From assembly GCA_023266165.1 (NCBI GenBank), contig JAHFRR010000009.1, forward strand, positions 1 to 15,418: a stretch of 15,418 nucleotides of DNA. The letters run 5' to 3'. Source of the DNA: Thiotrichales bacterium (lineage in GTDB: Bacteria > Pseudomonadota > Gammaproteobacteria > Francisellales > CACEW01). Position numbers and translations under genes: made by a program. Numbering within the stretch: position 1 is the first letter of the stretch; each line of letters begins with the position of its first letter. Of the stretch, positions 1 to 6,777 are shown piece by piece. The notes beneath the pieces were generated by a model. It searched no databases, had not been told where the DNA came from, and worked only from the letters and a program-made list of their open reading frames with translations.

Positions 1-1743
1 GGCATCCCAGCGATTAAAGAGATTTTCATCATGGCTCATCAAGCACCCTAACGCCGCATCACTGTATTCAAACGAAAGATGAACAGGCGCTGAGAAGTCT
101 CGCAACAGGGAAGGAATAGGGTTTTCAGCGGTGTCCTCTGGAACGCCTAATACTTCTAGCACAAAGCTTTGGGTCTCTTGATCTAAAACCAAGAGGTGCT
201 CATGGGAAGTCTGATCTCGATATCGTATTTTCAAAGCCTGCCCTGTCGCGCTCAAGAGGCCCATTTTGACAGGAATGACAAAGGGCGCTTTGGGAGAGCG
301 ATCTGCGGTAGGGGGGGTGTGTTGGGACAGGGTGAGGGTATAGCGCTTGAGAGAGGAGTCGTAATGGCCTGCTGCCGTCACTTTTGGGGTTCCGGCTTGA
401 TGATACCAGCGCTTGAACTGCGAAAGATCCAGGTGATTGGCATCCGCAATCGCTGCAATAAAGTCATCACAGGTGACAGCCTGCCCATCATGACGCTCAA
501 AGTAGAGATCCATGCCACGTCTAAAGCCTGCGTGACCGGCGAGGGTGTATTGCATGCGAATCACTTCAGCGCCTTTGTGATAGACGGTCACGGTGTAGAA
601 GTTATTCATTTCGATATAGGATTGCGGCTGAATGGGATGGGCCATGGGCGAGGCATCTTCTGCAAATTGCTGATTTCGAATCAGCTTGACATCCTCAATA
701 CGCTTGACGGTGCGATCATGCAGATCAGAAGTAAACTCTTGGTCTCGAAAGACAGTCAGGCCTTCTTTTAAAGTCAGTTGAAACCAATCTCGGCACGTAA
801 TGCGATTGCCTGTCCAATTGTGAAAATACTCATGACCGATCACGGCCTCAACATGTTGAAAATCCTGGTCGGTTGAGATGTTATCATCCGCTAACACATA
901 TTTGGTGTTGAAGATGTTCAAGCCCTTGTTTTCCATGGCACCCATATTGAACTCTGCTGCGGCGACAATCATGTAAATATCCAGGTCATACTCTCGCCCA
1001 AAGCGGGTTTCATCCCAACGCATGGCGCGCTTGAGAGAACCCATAGCATATTCAGTTTTTGCGATATCTTGTGCGTCGGTATAAATCTCCAATTGGACGC
1101 TGCGCCCTGAGTGGGTGACAAAGGTGTCTTTGCGCACGGCCAGTTTTCCTGCGACCATCGCAAAGAGGTAAGAAGGCTTTTTGTGAGGGTCATGCCAAGT
1201 GGCTGAATGTCGATGGTGGGGGAGATCTGCGGTGTGGATCAAGTTGCCATTGGAGAGCAAGGTTGGATACACATCTTTATCGGCAATCATCTCTGTGGTG
1301 TAGCTCGTCATCACATCAGGTCTGTCGAGCATATAGGTGATATGACGAAAGCCATGGGATTCGCACTGCGTGCACAGCATCGTACCGGATTGATAAAACC
1401 CTGTGCAGGTGGTATTGGTTTTAGGGTTGAAGGTGTTATGAATGACGATCGTAAACTTTGTTTTGGGGAGGTTTTTTAAGAGTAAAGCATCTGGTGTGAG
1501 GGTATATTCAGAGGGCTGCAGCACTTTTCCTTCTACTGCAATTTGGGTCAAAGAGATCCCCACTCCATCGAGGGTGAGAGGCCCTTCCTGCGTGGGCTCT
1601 AGCACCAAAGTGTTAGTAATACGGGTTTCATCGCGATGGATATCGACAACCAGATGCAGGGTGTGTACGATAAACCCAGGCGCTTGATAGTCTTTCAAAT
1701 AGGTGGCTTTAGAGGTCTGAGAGGCTGTAGAGAGTGGGTTCAT
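1..1743 (-). CDS. pepN: Aminopeptidase N (M1 family), 3' end outside window
   Basis: Zinc metallopeptidase that removes N-terminal residues from peptides in the cytoplasm. 581 codons are visible from the ATG at 1743-1741; the C-terminal third (about 290 residues by comparison with the 870-aa E. coli PepN) lies left of the window. Translation of the minus strand shows the substrate-binding motif GAMEN at residues 268-272 and the zinc site HEYFH at 304-308, followed after 18 residues by the third ligand Glu327. All three sit about 7 residues later than in E. coli PepN, so the reading frame and start are well supported. A purine-rich AGGAAA precedes the ATG. It is transcribed divergently from the ABC transporter genes. 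Partial only because of the window edge; no frameshift seen in the part I translated. Confidence 0.96.
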   Translation of the reverse strand, partial: MNPLSTASQTSKATYLKDYQAPGFIVHTLHLVVDIHRDETRITNTLVLEPTQEGPLTLDGVGISLTQIAVEGKVLQPSEYTLTPDALLLKNLPKTKFTIVIHNTFNPKTNTTCTGFYQSGTMLCTQCESHGFRHITYMLDRPDVMTSYTTEMIADKDVYPTLLSNGNLIHTADLPHHRHSATWHDPHKKPSYLFAMVAGKLAVRKDTFVTHSGRSVQLEIYTDAQDIAKTEYAMGSLKRAMRWDETRFGREYDLDIYMIVAAAEFNMGAMENKGLNIFNTKYVLADDNISTDQDFQHVEAVIGHEYFHNWTGNRITCRDWFQLTLKEGLTVFRDQEFTSDLHDRTVKRIEDVKLIRNQQFAEDASPMAHPIQPQSYIEMNNFYTVTVYHKGAEVIRMQYTLAGHAGFRRGMDLYFERHDGQAVTCDDFIAAIADANHLDLSQFKRWYHQAGTPKVTAAGHYDSSLKRYTLTLSQHTPPTADRSPKAPFVIPVKMGLLSATGQALKIRYRDQTSHEHLLVLDQETQSFVLEVLGVPEDTAENPIPSLLRDFSAPVHLSFEYSDAALGCLMSHDENLFNRWDA

Positions 1744-1772
1744 AAGGGTTTCCTGATAGGTGAAATCTGTGG

Positions 1773-1797
1773 AATCAGCTGAATAGGATAGCTGATT
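1773..1797. promoter_or_regulatory. Hairpin/dyad between divergent pepN and ABC importer genes
   Basis: AATCAGCT (1773-1780) and AGCTGATT (1790-1797) form a perfect 8-bp inverted repeat around a 9-nt loop, in the 76-bp divergent intergenic region. It lies 23 bp before the permease ATG and 30 bp before the pepN start. It could be an operator or a 5' UTR hairpin. No TPP-riboswitch core is visible here. Confidence 0.35.
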
Positions 1798-1819
1798 TTA
1801 GGAAAAAGGAATAGGATCT

Positions 1820-2557
1820 ATGCGTCAAAAATGGCTTCAAATCGCAGTCGTGTTGGTCTTTGTCGGGCTCTTGTGGCAAAGCGTGATCGTGCTGTTTCAT
1901 CTTTCGGATTTTTTCTTGCCGACGCCCTGGGCCATTGTGAAAGGCGCTTTTCAAGATCGTATGCTTTTGCTTTCTATGGCCTGGCCTACGCTTTTAGAGG
2001 CATTGTTGGGGCTATTGGCTGCGATATTGTTTGGGATTGGACTGGGGGCTGCCCTCGTGCTCTGGCGCCCCGTACGCTATCTTTGCTTGCCCTTGGTGGT
2101 GCTCTCCCAGGCCATTCCCACCCTGGCTATTGCCCCTTTGTTTGTGCTGTGGTTTGGGTTGACGCTCAATGCCAAAGTGCTGTTGGTGCTCTTTGCGCTG
2201 TTCTTTCCGATCTCTCTGTCGCTCTATGAAGGCGTCAAAGCCATCCCGCCCATCTGGCGTGATCAAGCGCGCTTGATGCAGGCCACACGTTGGCGTCGAT
2301 TCTGGTTTTTAGAATTCCCTGGCGCTTTACCCTCTCTGGCCTCTGGCATCCGTATGGCCACCGCGTGGGCGCCGGTTTCAGCTGTGGCCAGTGAATGGGT
2401 GGGATCTTCTCGAGGGCTGGGTTTTTTGATGATAAACGCGAGCAGCGAACTCAATACGCACCTGGTGTTTGAGGCCATTGGAGTCTTGATGGTGCTTGCT
2501 TGGGCTTTATATGCGATGGTGGATAGGATTTTAAGGAAAATTGTTTTTTGGAGGTAA
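1820..2557 (+). CDS. ABC importer permease, TauC/SsuC/ThiX type
   Basis: Inner-membrane permease of a nitrate/sulfonate/thiamine-precursor class ABC importer, 245 aa, the normal size for this family. The protein is mostly hydrophobic, with about six predicted membrane spans starting at residue 8. The cytoplasmic coupling loop is recognisable around residues 150-165 (ARLMQATRWRRFWFLEFPGA), although the usual EAA-Gly signature is weak. The closing segment EWVGSSRGLG is typical of the family. The ATG at 1820 follows two AGGA-type ribosome sites. Its 3' end leads after 29 bp into the binding-protein gene, so the two are probably co-transcribed. Because the partner binding protein is NMT1/THI5-like, pyrimidine-precursor (ThiX) transport is the best guess; taurine or sulfonate uptake remains possible. 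No ATPase subunit gene is adjacent. Confidence 0.85.
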   Translation: MRQKWLQIAVVLVFVGLLWQSVIVLFHLSDFFLPTPWAIVKGAFQDRMLLLSMAWPTLLEALLGLLAAILFGIGLGAALVLWRPVRYLCLPLVVLSQAIPTLAIAPLFVLWFGLTLNAKVLLVLFALFFPISLSLYEGVKAIPPIWRDQARLMQATRWRRFWFLEFPGALPSLASGIRMATAWAPVSAVASEWVGSSRGLGFLMINASSELNTHLVFEAIGVLMVLAWALYAMVDRILRKIVFWR

Positions 2558-2583
2558 TATTTTGAAAATAAAGTTTTGGAGGT
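2546..2583 (+). repeat. Duplicated Shine-Dalgarno segment before the binding-protein gene
   Basis: TTTTGGAGGT occurs at 2546-2555, overlapping the permease stop codon, and again at 2574-2583 just before the GTG start at 2587. The first copy is followed by a TTG and TGAAAAT, the second by GTG and TGAAAAT, so the translation-initiation region looks duplicated with a period near 28 bp. Only the second copy leads into the long reading frame. Confidence 0.4.
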
Positions 2584-2586
2584 CAT

Positions 2587-3504
2587 GTGAAAATTTTGGG
2601 TGTGTTGATTGGATTTTTGTTTTGCAGTTTCAGTACCGTTGCAGGGCTGACCCCCCTCACACTCGCGCTAGACTGGAGCATCAATCCCAATCACGCGCCG
2701 ATCTTGATCGCTGAACAGAAGGGCTATTTTGCCTCAGAAGGGCTGTCTGTAAGGCTTCTCACACCTACGGAAACCGAAGAGCCCTTAAGGCTGGTTTTAA
2801 GTGGCCATGCGGATATGGCGGTGAGCTACCCAACGGATTTGATCTTTGCCCAGGCGAAGGGGCTCCCGATGGTTCAAGTGGGCGCTTTGTTCAATCGTTC
2901 TGTGAATTGCCTCACGGTCTTGAAAAGCAGTGGTATCAGTACTCTCAAGCAATTAGAGGGTAAAAAGATTGGCTTATCAGGGGGGGCGACAGGCAGTGCG
3001 ATGCTGAAGATCATGTTGCAACGCGCTGGGGTTGATCTTTCGAAAGTCCAGTTTGTGACGGTGCAGATGGGGTTGGCAGGTGCGCTCATCAGCCATCAGG
3101 TCTCGGGTGTGTGGGGATTTTCCAGCAATGATGAGCCGATCTTGCTGGCGCGGATGGGGCATCCCGTTTCGCTGTTTTTGCCTGAAAGTGAGGGATTGCC
3201 TTCGATGGACGGTTATATCTTTATTGCCAAAAAAGATGTGCTTTCAGGTGCTACGCAGCAAGCGTTTTTGCGCGCCATTCATCAGGCCGTGGTCTTTATC
3301 AAAGCTCACCCTACCAAAGCCTGGCAGATTTTGATAAAAGCCTATCCAGAAGCACTCGCCCCTGATTTGAAGAGCGAGCAAGCGAATCATCAGGTGTTTC
3401 TCGCAACCCTCCCGTTTTATGCCGTCAATCCAGGTCAGGTAGATCCCGCTCAATTGGAAACATTGAGAAAGTTTATGGAGGATCAGGGGATTTTAAACAA
3501 TTAG
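2587..3504 (+). CDS. Periplasmic substrate-binding protein, NMT1/THI5-like (ThiY/TauA type)
   Basis: Substrate-binding subunit of the importer whose permease is encoded directly upstream, 305 aa. The start is GTG 2587: the nearby ATG at 2585 is followed at once by TGA, and GGAGGT sits 3-4 nt upstream of the GTG. A Sec signal peptide covers about residues 1-20 (hydrophobic core, cleavage near TVA-G); there is no lipobox. The mature N-terminus reads LDWSINPNHAPILIAEQKGY, matching the NMT1/THI5 signature of thiamine-pyrimidine precursor binders, and the second lobe contains LEGKKIGLSGGATGSAM. By family, likely ligands are HMP or its precursors; aliphatic sulfonates are an alternative. The stop codon overlaps the 12-bp palindrome TAGCCGCGGCTA (3502-3513). 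ATPase partner not seen in the window. Confidence 0.85.
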   Translation: MKILGVLIGFLFCSFSTVAGLTPLTLALDWSINPNHAPILIAEQKGYFASEGLSVRLLTPTETEEPLRLVLSGHADMAVSYPTDLIFAQAKGLPMVQVGALFNRSVNCLTVLKSSGISTLKQLEGKKIGLSGGATGSAMLKIMLQRAGVDLSKVQFVTVQMGLAGALISHQVSGVWGFSSNDEPILLARMGHPVSLFLPESEGLPSMDGYIFIAKKDVLSGATQQAFLRAIHQAVVFIKAHPTKAWQILIKAYPEALAPDLKSEQANHQVFLATLPFYAVNPGQVDPAQLETLRKFMEDQGILNN

Positions 3505-3517
3505 CCGCGGCTAGCCA

Positions 3518-3546
3518 TTGCTTTCCCCCCCAGATCCCTGTAGAAT
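3518..3546 (+). promoter_or_regulatory. Candidate sigma70 promoter for rplY-pth
   Basis: TTGCTT (3518-3523) and TAGAAT (3541-3546) are separated by exactly 17 bp, in the 101-bp gap before rplY. The -10 matches 5 of 6 consensus bases, the -35 only 3 of 6. The predicted start is about 50 bp before the rplY ATG, which has the purine-rich stretch AAAAAAAGGAAA upstream. Confidence 0.5.
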
Positions 3547-3605
3547 TCGCCAGCCTTCTCGGTCGCAGAGAGGGTGTGTGTTAAGTTAAAAAAAGGAAAC
3601 CGACC

Positions 3606-4259
3606 ATGAGTCATGAATTTGTATTGAATGCCGCTGCGCGTCACGATGTGGGGAAAGGTGCGAGCCGCCGCCTGCGTCGCGAGGCTGGCTTATTGCCTGG
3701 GATTGTGTATGGCGCTGGCAAGGAGCCTACCATGATCACATTGAACCACAACGAAGTGATCAATGCTGCTGAGCAAGAGTCTTTTTACTCCAGCATCTTG
3801 AACCTGAAAATTGCAGGGGCGAAGGGCACTGAGAAAGTGATTATCAAGGCGCTGCAACGCCATCCGTTTAAACCTAAGATCCTGCACATGGATTTCTTTC
3901 GCGTGCGGGCGGATGTGGAGCTGACCAAAATGGTGCCGTTGCATTTTATCAACGAAGAAAGCTCTGTGGGTGTCAAAGAGGGCGGCGTGATTGCGCGTAG
4001 CCTGTCTGATGTGGAAGTCAGTTGCTTGCCCAAGCATTTGCCCGAATACATCGAGGTCGACATGACGCAGATTGGCATGGATCAAACGATCCATTTGTCG
4101 GATCTGAAGCTGCCTGAAGGGGTGAGCTTGGTGCAGTTGGCGCACCAGCATGATCTTTCGGTGATTTCAATCCACGCGCCTAAAGTGAAGGCTTCTGATG
4201 TGGTAGCCGATGCATCCGATGCCACGGGTGCGACAGACGCTGCGCCGAAAGCTGAATAA
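3606..4259 (+). CDS. rplY: 50S ribosomal protein L25, long Ctc/TL5 form
   Basis: Binds 5S rRNA in the large ribosomal subunit. The 217-aa product has an N-terminal L25 domain (about residues 1-95), opening with the family signature GKGASRRLRREAGLLPGIVY, and a C-terminal TL5/CTC beta domain (about 100-190), followed by an Ala/Asp-rich tail (DASDATGATDAAPKAE). E. coli L25 has only the first domain (94 aa); the two-domain form is widespread in other bacteria. ATG 3606 is preceded by AAAGGAAA. pth begins 25 bp after the stop, the common rplY-pth pairing. Confidence 0.96.
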   Translation: MSHEFVLNAAARHDVGKGASRRLRREAGLLPGIVYGAGKEPTMITLNHNEVINAAEQESFYSSILNLKIAGAKGTEKVIIKALQRHPFKPKILHMDFFRVRADVELTKMVPLHFINEESSVGVKEGGVIARSLSDVEVSCLPKHLPEYIEVDMTQIGMDQTIHLSDLKLPEGVSLVQLAHQHDLSVISIHAPKVKASDVVADASDATGATDAAPKAE

Positions 4260-4284
4260 CAAGATCTCAAGAGCGTGCGATGCG

Positions 4285-4890
4285 ATGCAACTGATTGTAG
4301 GGCTCAATAATCCGGGCCCTGACTATCGAGACACTCGTCATAATGCCGGTGCTTGGCTGTGTGAAGCCTGGGCCCGAAAAAGGGGTGTCTCGTTTGTTTT
4401 TGATAAGAAGTTTCAGGGAGAGTGGGGCCGTGTGTCCTCACAAACGCTCTCCTCTTCTCTTCAAGCGTCCCAAGACTATTATATTCTTTTTCCTCAGACG
4501 TTTATGAACCTCAATGGTCTATCTGTCCAAGCTCTGATGCAGTTTTACAAAATCCCTGTAGAGCACGTTCTGGTGGTGCATGATGATTTAGACCTCCCGC
4601 CTGGCACAGTGCGTCTGAAGTTTGGCGGCGGGCATGGTGGGCACAATGGTCTACGCGATATTATCCAACGTTTGGGAGCGAACTTTTGGCGCTTGCGCGT
4701 GGGCATTGGCCATCCAGGCAGCCCTGATCGCGTGACAGGGTTTGTACTGGGATGCCCTTTAGGGGCTGAGCGTGAGGCAATTGATGCAGGGATTCTCAAA
4801 GCGCTGGATGTGATGGACGATATCCTCATCGGGGATCCCGCCCATATGAATAAGGCCATGCAGGCGTTGCATACACCCTCAAGCACTTAA
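4285..4890 (+). CDS. pth: Peptidyl-tRNA hydrolase
   Basis: Cleaves the ester bond of peptidyl-tRNA released from stalled ribosomes, recycling tRNA. 201 aa (E. coli 194). The reading frame is open upstream to 4210, but homology starts at MQLIVGLNNPG, so ATG 4285 is chosen; the longer form would overlap the end of rplY. Expected active-site residues are present: His19 in RHNAG (E. coli His20), Asn75 in FMNLNG, Asp100 in VVHDDLDLPPG (E. coli Asp93), and the GGGHGGHNGL segment that holds a tRNA-contact Asn. The ribosome site is weak (AAGAG), which would suit coupling to rplY. The frequent downstream partner ychF is not present; an unrelated regulator-like gene follows. Confidence 0.96.
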   Translation: MQLIVGLNNPGPDYRDTRHNAGAWLCEAWARKRGVSFVFDKKFQGEWGRVSSQTLSSSLQASQDYYILFPQTFMNLNGLSVQALMQFYKIPVEHVLVVHDDLDLPPGTVRLKFGGGHGGHNGLRDIIQRLGANFWRLRVGIGHPGSPDRVTGFVLGCPLGAEREAIDAGILKALDVMDDILIGDPAHMNKAMQALHTPSST

Positions 4891-4908
4891 AAATAGATTA
4901 CACAACCG

Positions 4909-4962
4909 TTCACAGAATTTTGTGAATTCACAAAATCTTGTGAATTCACAAAATTTTGTGTA
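4909..4962. promoter_or_regulatory. Three abutting 18-bp palindromes, probable operator array
   Basis: Three tandem 18-bp units begin at 4909, 4927 and 4945, each fitting TTCACARAATYTTGTGAA; the third ends TA instead of AA. Every unit is itself a near-perfect palindrome, and the joints create a second palindrome set centred on GAATTC (for example the perfect 20-bp inverted repeat 4917-4936). The array covers the -35 and the first bases of the -10 of the candidate promoter for the next gene, so a bound protein would block it. There are no spacers between units, so this is not CRISPR-like. Confidence 0.8.
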
Positions 4963-4966
4963 TAGT
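4938..4966 (+). promoter_or_regulatory. Candidate promoter of the AAA/winged-helix gene
   Basis: TTGTGA (4938-4943), a 17-bp spacer and TATAGT (4961-4966) give a plausible sigma70 promoter with a 5-of-6 -10. Transcription would start near 4973, about 30 bp before the start codon. The -35 lies inside operator unit 2 and the spacer inside unit 3. Confidence 0.55.
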
Positions 4967-5003
4967 GGAAAACATTCAGAGTTTCAAATTTAAGGGGTGA
5001 GTG

Positions 5004-6233
5004 ATGCGTTGGGAGTCTTTAGGATTTCGAGAGAATCCATTCAGTACAGATCCCATTTCGCAAGGGACACTGTCTCTATACACCGGCCATGCCCAAGAGA
5101 TCAAGCGTTTCAAGCATGTCTTGCATGAAAAGAACGTGCTGGCGGTGATCGAAGGTGCGCGAGGTGTGGGGACAACCTCGTTTGCCAATTATTTACGATT
5201 TTCAGCACAAGCCGAGCATTTGTATTTTACACCACGTAATGAGATTCGTGTGGAAGCGCATTGGAATGCAGAGACGTTGCTCTCAGCGATTATTGCGAAT
5301 GTGGTGAGAGAAATCGAGCTCTATCATGATGATTTATTTCAGGATAAGCGCTTCCAAGAAGCCAAGACATTGTCTCAGCACATCTCTGAGGCATATCGCG
5401 CCTTTGGCGTGTCGGCATTTGGGTTCGGTGTCCATTATGGCAAATCAGCAGGCGTTTCTTCTCAGCCAGTGATCGTTCCATCCAACGTATTGGGACATCA
5501 TCTGGAAGATCTCACGGCGTTGATTTGTGCGGCTGGATATCGGTACGGTTTATTGATTCAGCTCAATAACCTTGACGTTCCTGAAGTTCACAGTGAAGAG
5601 CACTTGAAATATCTTTTCAACATGATGCGCGATTACTTTCAAACAGATGGTATCAGTTGGCTGTTGGTGGGTGATGTGGGGCTGCGGCAGTTCATTATGC
5701 AGGATGTCGATCGATTGGATGATATTGTCAGCTACGAAGAGGTCATCGGGCCCGTTTCTCAATCGGAGTACAATGAGTTAATTCAGCGGCGTTTGGGCTT
5801 TTATCAGATCAGCGCAAAGGCAGAGTTGCCCATGGATGCTGCTGTATTTGACTATCTGTATGATCTGACCAAAGGTCGGCTGCGTTATATTTTTGGTTTG
5901 CTGAAGCGTTTGACCAATAGCCTGTTTGTGGGTGATCTGACAGACCGAGTGACTTTGGAGATTGCCAAGCCTGCGATTCGTGAATTGGCCATGAAGCGCA
6001 TTCAGACATCGTCAGTCAGTAAGGCGGAAGAGCAGGTGTTGCGGGCGCTTGTAAAATTGGAGTCGGCAACGCCCATGGATTTGGTCAAGGCAACGGACAA
6101 GACATCGCAAAACATCTCTAACGTGTTGTCTAGGCTGCTCGAGCTCAAATTGGTGACCCTATCCAGTCAAAGCCGTACTCGTATTTATGGCCCTGCGTTG
6201 GATGCCATTGTGGCTTATCAGGATGTGAAGTAG
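5004..6233 (+). CDS. AAA/ORC-like protein with degenerate P-loop and C-terminal winged helix
   Basis: 409 aa; function not known. The N-terminus GFRENPFSTDPIS and a following phosphate-loop region resemble AAA-type ATPases of the ORC/CDC6-like group. The Walker A position reads GARGVGTTS (residues 51-59): Thr57 replaces the nucleotide-binding lysine. The Walker B position reads LLIQLNNLDVPE rather than a hydrophobic run with Asp-Glu. The C-terminal ~80 residues (KAEEQVLRALVKLESATPMD, then SQNISNVLSRLLELKLV and a short wing) look like a MarR/ArsR-type winged helix. ATG 5004 is preferred to GTG 5001 because AAGGGG lies 6 nt upstream of it. The gene has its own promoter covered by three palindromes, suggesting a DNA-binding protein that controls itself; that is inference. 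It ends 6 bp from the convergent hemJ. Confidence 0.75.
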   Translation: MRWESLGFRENPFSTDPISQGTLSLYTGHAQEIKRFKHVLHEKNVLAVIEGARGVGTTSFANYLRFSAQAEHLYFTPRNEIRVEAHWNAETLLSAIIANVVREIELYHDDLFQDKRFQEAKTLSQHISEAYRAFGVSAFGFGVHYGKSAGVSSQPVIVPSNVLGHHLEDLTALICAAGYRYGLLIQLNNLDVPEVHSEEHLKYLFNMMRDYFQTDGISWLLVGDVGLRQFIMQDVDRLDDIVSYEEVIGPVSQSEYNELIQRRLGFYQISAKAELPMDAAVFDYLYDLTKGRLRYIFGLLKRLTNSLFVGDLTDRVTLEIAKPAIRELAMKRIQTSSVSKAEEQVLRALVKLESATPMDLVKATDKTSQNISNVLSRLLELKLVTLSSQSRTRIYGPALDAIVAYQDVK

Positions 6234-6239
6234 GAGGGG

Positions 6240-6662
6240 TTAAGGCTTCAACACGACCAACAGCACAATCACAATCATCAAGATTGTGGGGATTTCATTA
6301 AAAATCCTGAAAAACTGACCGGATCGGGTATTTTGATTTTGTTGGAATTTTCTTAAATAATACCCACACATCACATGAAACACCAGCAGCCATCCAACAA
6401 AAAATATTTTGAGATACAACCAACCCATATGATCTGGATGCTGGGTGCTATAATTCACAAAAAGCCAATGCCCCGTCAGCAACACCAAGACCAAAGCAGG
6501 TGTCATAATAAAATAAAATAACCTACGCTCCATGGTTTTAAATGTTTGTAGGGTCTCCACGTTTTGCGTTTCTGCATGATACACAAAAATCCTGGGAAGA
6601 TAGAGCAGGCCTGCCATCCAGGCGATCACAGAGAGAATATGCAGGGCGAGGATCCATTTCAT
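6240..6662 (-). CDS. hemJ: Protoporphyrinogen IX oxidase HemJ
   Basis: Membrane enzyme of late heme synthesis (protoporphyrinogen IX to protoporphyrin IX), 140 aa with four predicted membrane helices, the normal HemJ size. The N-terminus LHILSVIAWMAGLLYLPRIF followed by VYH is diagnostic. His8 and Lys85 (in GWLYLKIFF) match the conserved His and Lys implicated in heme binding and activity of this family. The frame is open further upstream to 6830, but the ATG at 6662-6660 has AAGGAG at correct spacing and starts at the homologous position. The gene is convergent with the AAA/winged-helix gene and divergent from mlaE, occupying the place where mlaF would be expected. Confidence 0.93.
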   Translation of the reverse strand: MKWILALHILSVIAWMAGLLYLPRIFVYHAETQNVETLQTFKTMERRLFYFIMTPALVLVLLTGHWLFVNYSTQHPDHMGWLYLKIFFVGWLLVFHVMCGYYLRKFQQNQNTRSGQFFRIFNEIPTILMIVIVLLVVLKP

Positions 6663-6719
6663 GAGAGTAGCTCCTTGTTGAGTGAGATAAAATTTTCGAA
6701 TTTTTCTATCATCACATGA

Positions 6720-6748
6720 TCCACAAACAATCGCAAACCCAGTATAAT
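6720..6748 (+). promoter_or_regulatory. Candidate promoter of mlaEDC
   Basis: A perfect -10 TATAAT at 6743-6748 lies 17 bp after TCCACA (6720-6725, 4 of 6 matches to TTGACA), in the 115-bp gap between divergent hemJ and mlaE. Transcription would begin about 25 bp before the mlaE ATG. This supports mlaE, not mlaF, being the first gene of the transcript here. Confidence 0.6.
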
Positions 6749-6777
6749 GCTTTTCTAGAGAGTAGGGGGAGTTCAAC

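Noticed and set aside
196..1687. Several plus-strand reading frames of 80-190 codons
   Set aside because: All are antisense to pepN, whose minus-strand translation contains GAMEN and HEYFH-x18-E.
1744..1819. TPP riboswitch before the putative thiamine-precursor importer
   Set aside because: The 76-bp region is too short and lacks the conserved THI-box core; only a simple 8-bp hairpin is seen.
3690..4151. 153-codon minus-strand frame
   Set aside because: Antisense to rplY; the His/Gln/Arg-rich product is the usual shadow of a real gene.
4909..4962. Possible CRISPR repeats
   Set aside because: Units are only 18 bp, abut directly with no spacers, and lie over a promoter; an operator array explains them better.
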